Assembly (NCBI GenBank): GCA_012934845.2
Contig: WNNJ02002937.1
Coordinates: 1-64,000, forward strand
Direction of reading: 5' to 3'
Source of the DNA: Pomphorhynchus laevis
Taxonomy: Eukaryota > Acanthocephala > Palaeacanthocephala > Echinorhynchida > Pomphorhynchidae
Length of the DNA stretch: 64,000 nt
This document shows, piece by piece, positions 19,497 through 29,849 of this stretch. The position numbers were made by a program, and so were the translations under genes. The stretch's first letter is position 1; each line of letters starts with the position of its first letter. The notes beneath the pieces are model-generated. The model was not told the DNA's origin and searched no databases. It saw nothing but the letters and a program-made list of their open reading frames with translations.

Positions 19497-21666
19497 ACTC
19501 TTTCGCCACAACACACGGTTTCCGCCTCGGTCTCCTCAACACTAGATCTATACTCAATAAATCCGATCTTATCCTCAACCTATTCAACAAGCAATCCATC
19601 GATCTCTTCTGCCTCACCGAATCCTGGCACTCAGATTCCGACGACCTTTGCATTCGCCGTCTGCTCTCTGCCGGTTGCTCCCTAGTCGAATCCGCCCGCC
19701 CCCTCAGCTCATGCCCTTCTAAATCCTCTAATCATGGCGGCATCGTCGCATTCGCGCGTCACCCCGCGTCTCTTCGCAAAATCAACCCCCCTTTCAGTCC
19801 TTGCTCTTTTGAATTGCTCACTTGTCGTTATTCTAACCCGATCACTCTAGATCTCGCCATTGTATACCGTCCTGGTTCATCAGTTCCTACTGCCTTATTT
19901 TTTACCGAACTCAATATCCGGCTAGACCGCCCCTCTTCCACGGATTCCATCCGGTTCATCAACATTCTATCCAACTACAATTACAAACTAATCTCCACTG
20001 CCCCCACACATATACTTGGTGGGGCACTCGACATCATCGCTGTCCCCGATCATTTTGCTGCCTACACCTCACTGTCCATCTCTGATCCTGGTCTATCCGA
20101 TCACTTTCTTATCACCCTTGATCTCACTCACAACCACACCCTCCTCACACACCTACAATCCTACGTCGCCCTTGGAGAAATCTTGACCTCTCCCTTCTCA
20201 GCTCTGCCTTACTCAAATCATCTCTATCATTACCCACAATAACATATTCATCTCCTCACGATCTCGCCTTTCTTTTCGACTCTAAACTCACATCCACTCT
20301 CGATATTCTCTTGCCCTTCAAGTCTCACCCACATCGTCGCTTGCACCGTGCCCCATGGTTTGACATCCAATGCCTACTATCAAAGCGTCGACTCCGCCAT
20401 GTTTTTCGAGTCTATCACCGCTCTCTCAGACGTGAGTTCCGCTCGATCACTCCGTATTTCCGTGATTCCTATCTTGCTCTTCGCCGGTCTCATCTCAACC
20501 TACTACGTACCAAATGCAACTCCTTCTGGCAGCATAAAATCATCACTTCATTCAACTCTAAGACTCTCTGGCACATTTTTAACTCAATCCTTGCTGGCTT
20601 CTCTTCGCCGTGCAACATCAATGCCAATGATTATTCGTCATTTCTCCAGACTAAAGTATCCACGTTGCCCTCTCACACCCCGGTCTCCATCCTATCCAAC
20701 TCTGACAGTATAATCTCATCCTTCCGGAACTCTTTCATCTTCTCCCTGTCTAACTTACAGAAGTATCATCTGTCCTCAGGACTTTGCCCAACAAAACCTC
20801 ACCTGTAGATCCCCTGCCTACTCACATATTAAAATCTATATGCTCATCGATATCCTCATTTCTCACAACCTAGTTAACCTCGTCCATCCGCAATCGTATC
20901 TTCCCTTCTCACTGGAAATCCGCAATTGTTCGTCCCCTCCTTAAGAAACAATCGCTCGACCCCTCCCTTCCTTCTAGCTATCGCCCCATTTCACTACTCC
21001 CTACTCTTTCTAAGCTCTTAGAACGCCTCATCTTAATACAAGATCAACGCTTATCTCTCTTCATCCAATCTGTACCCTCCTTTCCAATCCGCTTTCCGCT
21101 CTAATCACTCGACAGAAATCGCATGCATAAAAGTGTACAACGACTTACTCATTTATCGAGACAAGGCTCTATATAGTGTTCTCATCTCCCTCGACCTCTC
21201 CTCCGCATTCGACATTGTCGACCACTCCGTCCTCCTTTCTCGCCTTCGTTATGATTACGGCTTTTCTTCCTCCTCCGTAGCATGGTTCGCCTCATATCTA
21301 TCCGACCGTTCCTTTCGCGTCTGTTCTAATTCATCATCCTCCCCTCCCATCCCTATTTTTTGCCGGGTCCCACAAGGTTCAGTCCTAGGTCCCCTGCTTT
21401 TCTCTCTTCTACTTGGCGATCTCTCTCCTTTTATCAAACCTTTTCCCTTTAACGTCATGCAATACGCCGACGACATCCTCATCTATGCTCATGCACCTGC
21501 ACATCGCATACACGATATCGGCATTTCTGCCTCCAACTGTTTTTCTTCTATCTACAAACGTCTCTCCAATCTCCATCTCGTTCTAAACCCGGAAAAGTCC
21601 AAAATAATGTGGATCCTCCCCAGTAAACCAAACATATCTCCTTTTACCGTTAAATCCTTTTTTTAG
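19460..21666 (+). pseudogene. LINE-B ORF2 (endonuclease-RT), broken and truncated
   Basis: Starts MALHLSYVSSQ inside ORF1. Endonuclease motifs: LLNTRSILNKSDLIL, LTESWHSDS, NIRLDRPSS and GLSDHFLITLDL; a short deletion before NIRLDRP removes the GDF part. RT motifs: SYRPISLLPTLSKLL, SLDLSSAFDIVDHS, RVPQGSVLGPLLFSLLLGDL, and YADDILIYAHAP. Frames change near 20240, 20800 and 21040. Compared with the intact LINE-A ORF2, the C-terminal about 200 residues are missing. Confidence 0.85.
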
Positions 21667-21951
21667 ATCGTAACTATGCTACAGAATAGTATTCTTTTTA
21701 GTGCATCTGAAGTAAATTTACAACGAAAAATACAGCATAAGTTACCTGTGGTGGAGGGTGAGATCTGCATTCAATAATGCAGATATTGATCTGAATGCAC
21801 ATCGATACCAACATGCAGTTAGCGAGAGTACCGCGTCAGTTACGGGTTTCACTCCTGTTCGTATCTGAAAGAGAGGTCACTCAAAATCGTAAACTGTTCG
21901 TCAATCAGAAAATGAACGAACGCTGACTGTCATTACACAGGCAATGATGAT

Positions 21952-22599
21952 ATGCAGAACTCACCTACTAGTGGTGACAGTGTGGTTCTGCATAAAGAGT
22001 GCGTAAACGAGCACATTAAGGAAGCTCATCTAATATCATCTCAATCAATGAATGGCTCTAGAGCGAGTTCACCGGTGCAGCAAATGTCTACTTTCTCACA
22101 ACTGCGTAAACAGCATGATCCTTTGCGTTCTATTATTTTCACCAATGTGTCGGAATCAAGCTCTGTCAATATCCAAAACCGACTAAATGAAGATTTGTCG
22201 AAGGTACGTAGTATTCTCATGATCGTTTTGGCACAATCCCCAGAAGAGATAGTATCTAGTATTAAAATAGTTGCTTTATTCCGCATAGGGAGAAAAATTA
22301 ACGATCGTCCTAGACTGCTAAAAGCCATTCTGACAGATCCAAAAGACGTTAAGACCATCTTTAAGAACTCTTATCGTCTCCAAGGTTCGTCTGCAAGATT
22401 GTTAAAAGATCTCGACGTGAATGAACGTAAGCATTTACGTGAAGCTAAACAATGTTTAAAGTTTAGTATTGAAACTGGTGAGTCAAACTTGGCAATTCGA
22501 AATTTTCAGGTTGTGCGGAGGAAGACTCAAATACATTGGATGCCTCTACAGGTAGATAATTCAATCCTTCCGCCGCGCACAAGTCATTTGTATTTTTAA
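21952..22599 (+). CDS. CR1-F ORF1, C-terminal domain open
   Basis: A 215-residue open frame with the conserved ORF1 domain: DPLRSIIFTNVSESSSV, a helical LNEDLSKVRSIL block, IVALFRIGRKINDRP, LLKAILTDPKDV, then KDLDVNERKHLREAKQ and LAIRNFQVVRRKTQIHW. This is the most complete example of the C-terminal IRN...W block besides LINE-A. No finger domain is seen upstream in frame, so the N-terminus is missing or in another frame. ORF2 sequence starts about 140 bp after the stop. Confidence 0.7.
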   Translation: MQNSPTSGDSVVLHKECVNEHIKEAHLISSQSMNGSRASSPVQQMSTFSQLRKQHDPLRSIIFTNVSESSSVNIQNRLNEDLSKVRSILMIVLAQSPEEIVSSIKIVALFRIGRKINDRPRLLKAILTDPKDVKTIFKNSYRLQGSSARLLKDLDVNERKHLREAKQCLKFSIETGESNLAIRNFQVVRRKTQIHWMPLQVDNSILPPRTSHLYF

Positions 22600-22740
22600 A
22601 TATTTCATATGTGGATAATAAATATTTAAGAAATATTGTCCATTACTCCTCCCCATTGTGGTCGGCTCTTAGGCGACGTAGCGAGGATTATCAGTCATAG
22701 ATACCGATATCGTTGGCTCAGCATACTGTACCCTTAAGCT

Positions 22741-23090
22741 TAATTTTTGTTATTATATACGAACGCCCGTAGTCTTCTTCCAAAAATTGACGAATTAAAA
22801 CTCCGCATTGAGAATTCGCATCCGCTATTTGTTGCTATTACTGAAACATGGCTTTATGTTAGAATTACTGATGCTGAGAGCTGGATTGAAAATTATACAT
22901 CTTATCGAGTTGGCAGATCTATCTTCAAGGGCGGTGGAGTGATTCTCTACGTGCATAATAGTTTAGTGTTTAAATTGCTAGATGTACGAGCGTCCGATTG
23001 AATCGAGTTATTGTTGGGTAGTGTGTCTCTTCCTACCCTTGGTTTAGTGACTTTAGGCTTAATATATCGCAATCCCACTTCAGATGTTTG
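22741..23090 (+). pseudogene. CR1-F ORF2 endonuclease, first part
   Basis: Reads YTNARSLLPKIDELKLRI, FVAITETWL, then YRVGRSIFKGGGVILYVH: the N and E catalytic blocks of the APE fold. A stop occurs at about 22999, with further endonuclease sequence to the PLE junction. The remainder continues at 29850. Confidence 0.8.
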
Positions 23091-23802
23091 TTACAATATA
23101 TAGGAAAAACATATCAAATGTTAAAAATTAGGTTTAGGCAACACATATATAATATAACACAGCATAATAGTCAAACTATATTTCATAAGCATATGATATT
23201 AATAGGACATTATATTAAAAGCTGTAAATTATTTATTTTAGAACATATTATCGAAGAAAACATTTCAATATTAAATCAAAAACTATTAGAAAAAGAAGAT
23301 TTTTGGATTAAAACGCATAATTCAATGTACCCATTAGGATTGAATGACGTGGTACAAGGAATTGGCAGAAGTAGTATAGTACATAATAAACAACTATATT
23401 ATAATAATCCGGTTAAACGCAAGCCAAGAAGTCATTACGATAAAGGGAATAAGAAAAATAAACTTAAAAATATTAAAAAAGATATGTATATAAATGAACA
23501 ATAAGAAATATTGAAACAACTTTTAAGAGATAATAAGCTAAAAGATCTTTATGTAAATATAAGAAGTTTTTCTAAAGATATCATATGTTAAATAAATCAA
23601 AAATTAATTAACGACTATGATAGGCTAAGTTGTATAATAGACAGTTATTGTAATATAAAATACTATAATCGTACAATAATTTTTTTTTATAATTATTATT
23701 TTTTCCTTAAAACCAATATTAATACAATTAAAAATTACAATCATAAAGTTACCCGCAAATGGGCCCTAATATAAACATTAAATTTAAGACTTCATTAAAA
23801 TC

Positions 23803-26800
23803 TCAGCTATCCGTAGCGGATCCACGACTAATTATCTCCGAATGGATTTGCTGTCCGTGCTCGAACCGGTGAAATGCAGAGCGGGGGCTGCGAAGACACA
23901 TAGAAGTTGATCGCGCAAGGGAGAAACTTATCCTTCGTCGGATAAGTGCGATACACGTCGCATAGTCTATTTCGCGCTTATTGGCCAACATCATGGCTAA
24001 TGCCTTCAGAACGCAATCTCCGGTCTTACCAACGCCTCCAGACGATGAAAACACTATCGGTGTGAATTGGGCCCTCTCCACAGTTACAATACGTTCAAGG
24101 TAACGGGCGTTTTTGCGCGACTCGTGATAGTTGTGGACTGATGAAGGCGATCTCTCAGAATAAGAAGCAGCATGACAATTGAATATAGCGACGTCCATAA
24201 AGACGCGCTCGCTTCGTCTTCCGAACAGACCTGTGCACACGACATCAAGTCTCGCTTCACTATCACGTGAAGTTGTAGCTGACTCGAACTGAATGGAGGG
24301 ATCTATAGGACTCAGCACGGGCTCAATTGCGACACACGGAGTGACTTCAGTCAAAAGGTTGGCAAGTGTGTCACGTATTAGGTTATGTCTTATGATTGTG
24401 AGTGCGCCTCTACCGCACGAGAGCGAGTGAACTGTGCTATTCTCAGTACCACAACTACAATGCGCAGGTGCATCCGTAGGTGTTAGTCCATATCGACCAT
24501 TCACGGCGTCCCTAAACTCGTGTGGGGATAAACGGAACCCGTCTGCTTCGATTGGTTTTGTTGTCAACCAATTCGACGCTCCCTTCTCCGATGCAAATTC
24601 TAGAGATGAACATGTGGTCGCATCACTGACTTGAATTATTTGATCGCGGCGTCGTTTAATTATAATTTCTTTTTCGTTCTTAATGGATTTGGCGATATGA
24701 GTGTGTTGTTCCTTATTGTCTGAAACATGTGATTGACAAGCACGTATTGACCAATCGTATTCTTTACCCGGATCGACATGATGGTCTACGATTCCGAGAC
24801 CACCCAGTCTCGCTGGAAGGCTGAAAATTTGCCTAAGTGTTTCAGGTACGTTTGATATACCGGTTATTTTAGGGATCAAGCAGTGACGGATATGTTCCTC
24901 GAGTGCCAGGAGTTGCTCGGACCGAAAGCGACAAGTCCTCTTCGCGTAAGTCATCTTATGTTGTAATGAGTATGTCAGAGCATTGTACGCGACTTGTGGG
25001 TCGAAAATAGCAATCTCCACTAGGTTCTGTACACATTTGGACCATCTGTCTACTTTGCGGATAATCCAGTCCTCCAAAAAGGATTCATTTCCAATTGGCG
25101 CTCCCAATACTTCTACGCCATTCGTACAGATATGGACACTAGTAGCATCAAAACATTCTTGGGCTTTGTTCAGGAATTCCGGATGGACCAGTAATTGACA
25201 TTTTGAAGGATTTATGTTATACCCATACGCTCCGCCCTCCCGCATCATGATATCAAAAACTGATGGGCATTCTTCGAAGGTTCCAACGAAATTGGCATCA
25301 TCCGCATACCACTTTTGTTCAATCGAAGAAATTTGAGTTTGAATTCGCGCAATAAGCGGGAGAGACGCGGCAGCGAAGGCGGCCATTGCTAAAGGATCAC
25401 CCTGAGTGAAACCTTCGTCAGAAGTCCAAATTTCCTCCTCAATAGCCAGTAGACCTCCTTCCCCGTACAAGTTAGATAGAATATTTGAAAGCGCTGGACA
25501 GATGAGCGGCATGTTTGTCAATGCTACTTTCCTATTTATTAGGTTAAACGCATTCTTTGCATCTAGTACCAAAATGCAGGAACTTGCGCACTCTTGAAAT
25601 CGCTTCCGTAGCGAGTGAATGACGAATTCAGTTCCACATTTCTGACCTGCACAAAGTTGTGAGACACCGGCGACGTGTTGTAGGTGGTAGTTTATGAGTT
25701 TAAGAATAGTCTTGCCAATTATTCGTCGAGGTACGTCACATATTCCTATTGGTCGGATACCAGGATCCTTGTCCAAAGCAATCAGCCTGCTAGCAGTGAA
25801 TCCGACAACACTGCGTTGGTGTACCATATTTGATGCAAGCCGAATGGCAAGGCCGGCAAGTGAAGTAGCAAGAGTCGACGAGTCACGTCCGAATTTATTA
25901 AGGAATGTTTGCCACATTTGGGCATCCGCACCAGACGGACCGGCACTTCCCTTCGTTCGGAGTGAGGCTTTCTTGATCTCATCCATGTCGATTGTCTCAA
26001 ACATTATAGGATGAAAGGGGATAATGTCGTTTAGATGCTCTTTCAGCAAAGTATTTGAATTTATTTTGGCGGATCGTGGGTGCTTTTCTTTAAGAAGCTC
26101 TCTAACAGTTTTGTTCTCGACTTTTGAGTCCAAATTTAATACACCTCGAGAAATTGTTTTGTTCTCGAGCATTCTCATGGCCGCGGTTGTCTTTCCGTTG
26201 ACATACAGTTGCACGAAATAGTTTTTCCAGTTACGTTGATGTTTAGGTTTTGTTTGCATACTCGCTTGAAGCTGTAAAATTCGAGCCTCTCGTGCCAAGT
26301 CTTGGAGGTTGCCCGACTTCCACAAGATCAACCTTCTGTTCATAGTTCTTCGTAATATTGCAGTTTTCCTGGAGCCAAAGCGTTGGAGGATGAATTGACA
26401 CAACAGAGTTGCTTTCATTAGCGGATAACCATCTCTATCTCTAACTGTGCAGGCGTCATCATATAAGTGCGAAAGTTCACGAAGAAACTCACGGGTCTCA
26501 TTGCACCTTGGCGGAATGAATAAGTTCGGGCGCCAAGCGATTATCTCCCTATACAGCTCCGCTATGCTTCTAACCGAATCTTGTGTAAGAGCATTAGTGC
26601 GAGCGGGTGTATCGATTACGTGCCCGGCTGTTCCGACTGAATTTTTATCGTAAACGTTAGACTGGGTCGAGGATGCCAATACGGGGTCGACATCTTGAGT
26701 CAGAAGATCGTGGGTGATTAATGGTCCTCGATTTCCGCAGTTCGTTGCAGCGCAGTCTGTGCAATGTCTTCCTGCCTTTGCGCATTTGCATCCCTTGCAA

Positions 26801-26871
26801 ACTGCGTTTTGCCCATTGCAACCACAACACCTAGGTGTGCTGCGAGGTTTGCCTTTTGTCATGCAATTCAA
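23803..26871 (-). CDS. R2-like retrotransposon protein: CXC finger, RT, REL endonuclease
   Basis: Intact 1022-residue ORF. Residues about 15-48 form a Cys-rich CXC-like finger (CCGCNGQNAVCKGCKC ... TNCGNRG), a likely DNA-binding module. RT: GSAGPSGADAQMW near 310, PGIRPIGICDVPRRI, LDAKNAFNLINRK, EGFTQGDPLAMAAFAAASLP near 490, and WYADDANFVG near 525. C-terminus: the finger CSCGTENSTVHSLSC near 800, RHNLIRD, the PD-(D/E)xK-like pair ARLDVVC and VFMDVAIFN near 870-895, NYHESRKNARY, and CLRSPRS. The order is that of R2-group LINEs, but the CXC finger replaces the C2H2/Myb fingers of R2. The target here was an ordinary AT-rich site in a PLE, not rDNA. Clade (R4, NeSL, HERO, Utopia or other) is not resolvable by eye. 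Confidence 0.92.
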   Translation of the reverse strand: MNCMTKGKPRSTPRCCGCNGQNAVCKGCKCAKAGRHCTDCAATNCGNRGPLITHDLLTQDVDPVLASSTQSNVYDKNSVGTAGHVIDTPARTNALTQDSVRSIAELYREIIAWRPNLFIPPRCNETREFLRELSHLYDDACTVRDRDGYPLMKATLLCQFILQRFGSRKTAILRRTMNRRLILWKSGNLQDLAREARILQLQASMQTKPKHQRNWKNYFVQLYVNGKTTAAMRMLENKTISRGVLNLDSKVENKTVRELLKEKHPRSAKINSNTLLKEHLNDIIPFHPIMFETIDMDEIKKASLRTKGSAGPSGADAQMWQTFLNKFGRDSSTLATSLAGLAIRLASNMVHQRSVVGFTASRLIALDKDPGIRPIGICDVPRRIIGKTILKLINYHLQHVAGVSQLCAGQKCGTEFVIHSLRKRFQECASSCILVLDAKNAFNLINRKVALTNMPLICPALSNILSNLYGEGGLLAIEEEIWTSDEGFTQGDPLAMAAFAAASLPLIARIQTQISSIEQKWYADDANFVGTFEECPSVFDIMMREGGAYGYNINPSKCQLLVHPEFLNKAQECFDATSVHICTNGVEVLGAPIGNESFLEDWIIRKVDRWSKCVQNLVEIAIFDPQVAYNALTYSLQHKMTYAKRTCRFRSEQLLALEEHIRHCLIPKITGISNVPETLRQIFSLPARLGGLGIVDHHVDPGKEYDWSIRACQSHVSDNKEQHTHIAKSIKNEKEIIIKRRRDQIIQVSDATTCSSLEFASEKGASNWLTTKPIEADGFRLSPHEFRDAVNGRYGLTPTDAPAHCSCGTENSTVHSLSCGRGALTIIRHNLIRDTLANLLTEVTPCVAIEPVLSPIDPSIQFESATTSRDSEARLDVVCTGLFGRRSERVFMDVAIFNCHAASYSERSPSSVHNYHESRKNARYLERIVTVERAQFTPIVFSSSGGVGKTGDCVLKALAMMLANKREIDYATCIALIRRRISFSLARSTSMCLRSPRSAFHRFEHGQQIHSEIISRGSATDS

Positions 26872-27039
26872 TTTTCACGGTAACCAGAGTAGAATTGTAT
26901 GTTAATTGTAATTAGATTGTTAACGACTTCGAGACTAGTTGTATGTTTATGGGTAACACAAAAGCCCTATCGTTGTCTTTATCGTTGATTGTCGTTCTTC
27001 TCGTTGACGTCGTTGATTGTCGTTTGTATGTTATTTTAT

Positions 27040-27065
27040 TGTATGTTTATAAGAAACCAAAATTT
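27040..27065 (-). promoter_or_regulatory. 5' leader of R2-like copy 3
   Basis: A 26-nt segment, in sense beginning AAATTTTGGTTTCTTATA and ending AACATACA, is identical to 46424-46449 at the 5' end of LINE-A, an element of a different clade. The sense 5' end of the R2-like element is only 5 nt before it. It may be a promoter or a captured transcript leader. Confidence 0.6.
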
Positions 27066-27930
27066 GTTTTATCGTACAATAAATGTTAATAATAACAATA
27101 GAAAATATACATTAGCCATAAACTTCATTAATAAATGTATAGATAACATAAATATAGCCGGACTTTTAAATAATTCTAAAAGTAAAGAAATAATAGGGTC
27201 AGATTTAAGTAAATATATTTCTAAAATAAGGTATAAACTCCTACAACCATTAGGACGAAAAATTTGTAATTATAAAAAAGAATTAAAATCAATATGTAAC
27301 GATAAAATTAGAAACATAATGGAAACATAATGCAATTGTAAAAGTCTTAGTTTTGATAAAATAAATGAACATATATGTACCCATAATCTAGAATTAATTG
27401 AAAATTGTGAATTGAGAAAGCTGCTATCAAAAGGGTATAAATATAGATTAAATAATAATAACGACAAAAATAAAATTTACAATTCGTTATATAATAACTT
27501 AAATGATTACTTTAGTAAGCTGATTAATAGTGAAAGCTCGAGTATATCAAAGATAAACATTCGGGAGGATTATATATTTGATAAAATTAAAAATAAAATG
27601 AAAATAGCAAACAATTACAAAAGGAAAGAAAATTAAAAAAGATATGTATAAAGAACTTACTAAATTAAAGGATAACTATATAATAACAACTATTGATAAA
27701 GCTAGTAATAACTTTGTCTTCATATGCAAAATGCTTTATTATGATATGCTAATGAAAGATGTTAATTCTAATGATTTAAATGTAAATCCAAAATATGAAC
27801 GTAGTGAGTTAAGTTTAGAAACAATTATTACAAGTAACTGTTCTATAATGGATAAAAATGGTATAAAGTTTGAATCAGATAATAAAACCCCAGTCTCTGC
27901 AAGGGAACATGGAGCTTTTGTCGTTTCAAA

Positions 27931-28014
27931 TCACCGTATAGCTTTTCTCCCAACTTCAATCCAGTTGTGGGGAGTACAAGCTACTGATGGTAGCCAACTA
28001 GCCCGAAACGGTAA
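27931..28014 (+). ncRNA. Type III hammerhead ribozyme, degenerate copy
   Basis: Same 84-nt layout in the upstream repeat, with the stem III and stem I sequences TCACCGT, TAGCTT and AAGCTA kept. The core reads CTGATGG instead of CTGATGA, stem II is weakened (TAGC against GCCC), and stem III has one mismatch (ACGGTAA). It is probably inactive or slow. Confidence 0.85.
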
Positions 28015-28296
28015 CTTTGTCATTTGCGACAATTTCACTGTTGAATTTATTTCGTGGTGCTGACGCCCTGATATCAAATAATTTCCCGAATATTATTCCC
28101 TTTTGAGGAAATTTATTGATAGTGATGCATAGCAGCAGTGCATCGTAGTGTTACATTGTACTATCCAGTTGCCAACTGGTGTGTGTCTTTGAAGCACAAC
28201 GCGCTTGGTTTTCCAGCGCTTAATGCAGACGGGTAAATATTTGTAGTTGCAAACCCCAGTCTTTGCAAGGGAACAAGGAGCCTTTGTTGTTTCAAA

Positions 28297-28380
28297 TCAC
28301 CGTATAGCTTTTCTCCCAACTTCAATCCAGTTGTGGGGAGTACAAGCTACTGATGAGAGCCAACTAGCTCGAAACGGTGA
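28297..28380 (+). ncRNA. Type III hammerhead ribozyme, apparently intact
   Basis: All parts are visible. Stem III: TCACCGT (28297-28303) with ACGGTGA (28374-28380), 7 bp. Cleavage is predicted after A28304 (GTA). Stem I: TAGCTT (28305-28310) with AAGCTA (28344-28349), then an internal loop and TCTCCC with GGGGAG (wobble allowed). The core CTGATGA is at 28350-28356; stem II is GAGC-CAACTA-GCTC; the core GAAA is at 28371-28374. Every invariant core base is present. Confidence 0.9.
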
Positions 28381-29489
28381 CTTTGTCATTTGCGACAATT
28401 TCACTGTTGAATTTATTTCGTGGTGCTAACGCCCTTATATCAAATGATTCCACGAATAGTATTTCTATTTGAGGAAATTTATTAATAATAAAACTATACC
28501 TATATTATATTGTAATCCAAAATTACATCGAAATCCAATAAAACCTAGGTTCATATGTGGTGCATTTAAATGTACATTAAAACGACTTTCTGTTTATATG
28601 AATAAAACACTTAAAGTAATAAAAGCACACTTTAAAAAATACTGTAGGATAATCGAAATTAATACTGGTATAAAACACTATTGCAGTATTAATTCTACAA
28701 AAGAATTTTTAGAACAGACAAAAGGAATAAATTTTCAAAATATAAATACATACGATTTTAGTACGCTTTATACAAATCTAGATTTAGTAGATATTAAAGA
28801 AGCGTTAGTAAAATTAATTAATCTTATATTCGGAAACAGATATACATATATATGTTATAATAATCATAACGCCTATCTAACAAAAATTAAACCATCAAGT
28901 AAATATAAATATATGGATAAAATTGAATTAATAAAATCCTTAAATATTTTGATAAATCAAAATTATTTAAAAGTAGGGACATCTATATTTAGACAAGTAA
29001 AAGGTGTCCCAATGGGTGGTAATAGTAGCACAATTATAGCTGACTTGTATTTAAGCTTTATAGAATATGAATTTGTTCATAACTGTGTAAAAACTAAATC
29101 TAAACAATATAAATATATGAAATATATGTTTCGATATATTGCGGATATGGGTATTTAATTCTAAAAATTTTTATTCAATAAGCGAACAAATTTATCCAGA
29201 AAGCCTTATTCGTAACAAAAACAATATTAATGATAAAGATGGTGTATATCTAGATATGAACAATAGATTAACATTTACTAAAACTACTATTAATTTATAT
29301 CGTAAAGATGAGTATTTAAATTTACAAGAAACATATTTTTGCATGAGCATTCATGCATACCATATAATATAAAATATAATACATTAAATAATGAAATTTT
29401 AAGAATTGCAACAATATGTAATGATACCGGCTTTCTTCAAAATCATTTAAACTCTTAAGTGGCAAATTTTTCTGGATGGATAATAAATA

Positions 29490-29650
29490 ATATACTTTGT
29501 ATTAGAATAAGATACTAGATAGTTTTATCAGAGGAAATACATCATTAGCATGTATTTGGCCCCGCTGCTATGTTGGGTAGAGGTGTTAGGGGCCGAAACC
29601 TGATAGCATAGCAGTTCCTCCTGATGACCTCTAATTCTTATTCTGATACA
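29490..29650 (+). other. Structured 3' region of PLE copy 2
   Basis: Repeats the complementary segments of 9262-9412 with very few changes: the AATACAT/ATGTATT hairpin, GGCCCC/GGGGCC, CTGCTATG/CATAGCAG, and GAAA and CTGATGA. It is kept although the coding part of this copy is much decayed. Confidence 0.5.
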
Positions 29651-29849
29651 ACGTCTGTTATTTATTAGTCAATTCATAAAAATGACGTTTATTTTAAATT
29701 TCAATTTTTTATTTTAACTTGATTTAAATTATAGAAAATCTAAAAACAATTATTAATTTTATTATTTAATTATTAAATTTGGATTTAGCATTATTATGTT
29801 TTGTTTATTTTATAATTTTATTAAATACGTAGACTCAGTTAGCTGATTT

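Larger units (their letters stand above)
18357..21666 (+). mobile_element. LINE-B copy (plus), both ORFs, 3'-truncated
   Basis: Two-ORF CR1-type LINE. ORF2 ends abruptly after the RT YADD region (NPEKSKIMWILP), so the C-terminal domain and 3' signal are missing; CR1-F begins immediately. The first about 380 bp of ORF1 do not resemble the minus-strand LINE-B copy, while everything downstream is nearly the same. Confidence 0.87.
23680..27070 (-). mobile_element. R2-like LINE copy 3, full length
   Basis: A 3.39-kb element flanked by the 12-bp duplication ATCGTACAATAA (23668-23679 and 27071-27082), whose single version occurs in the unbroken PLE copy at about 7328. Sense order: a 5' UTR of about 200 bp with a leader ending in AACATACA and repeated CGACAATCAACGA, one ORF, and a 3' UTR of about 120 bp with GGCCCATTTGCGGGTAAC and a poly(A)-like tail. 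There are no internal breaks. This is the best candidate for a recently active member. Confidence 0.95.
27889..28484 (+). mobile_element. Retrozyme-like element with two hammerhead ribozymes
   Basis: A 596-bp non-coding insertion in the PLE, flanked by the 10-bp duplication ATAATAAAAC (27879-27888 and 28485-28494). It consists of two direct repeats of about 229 bp (27889-28117 and 28255-28483) around a 137-bp middle. Each repeat holds a type III hammerhead, 366 nt apart. Cutting at both sites would release a 366-nt RNA able to circularise. This layout matches retrozymes, small non-autonomous retroelements moved by other elements' enzymes. Plant retrozymes have this type III form; metazoan ones are usually type I. 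No ORF is present. Confidence 0.85.
23091..29849 (+). mobile_element. Second Naiad-type PLE, 5'-truncated, with two inner insertions
   Basis: Close relative of the PLE at 6503-9620, starting at the QYIGKT part of GIY-YIG and ending in the same CAGTTAGCTGATTT. It is broken in several places. An R2-like element (23680-27070) and a hammerhead element (27889-28484) lie inside it. About 100 bp near the C-terminus are also missing relative to copy 1. The order of events is CR1-F, then PLE, then the two inner insertions. Confidence 0.88.

Noticed and set aside
28350-28400. Type I hammerhead reading using GTC about ten nt after GAAAC as cleavage site
   Set aside because: Stem I cannot form in that reading. 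The type III arrangement, with stem III closed by the upstream TCACCGT, pairs fully.
27889-28484. Miniature LTR retrotransposon (TRIM) or solo-LTR pair
   Set aside because: The direct repeats are LTR-like, but there are no TG...CA ends and no clear primer-binding site or polypurine tract, and the hammerheads explain the structure better.
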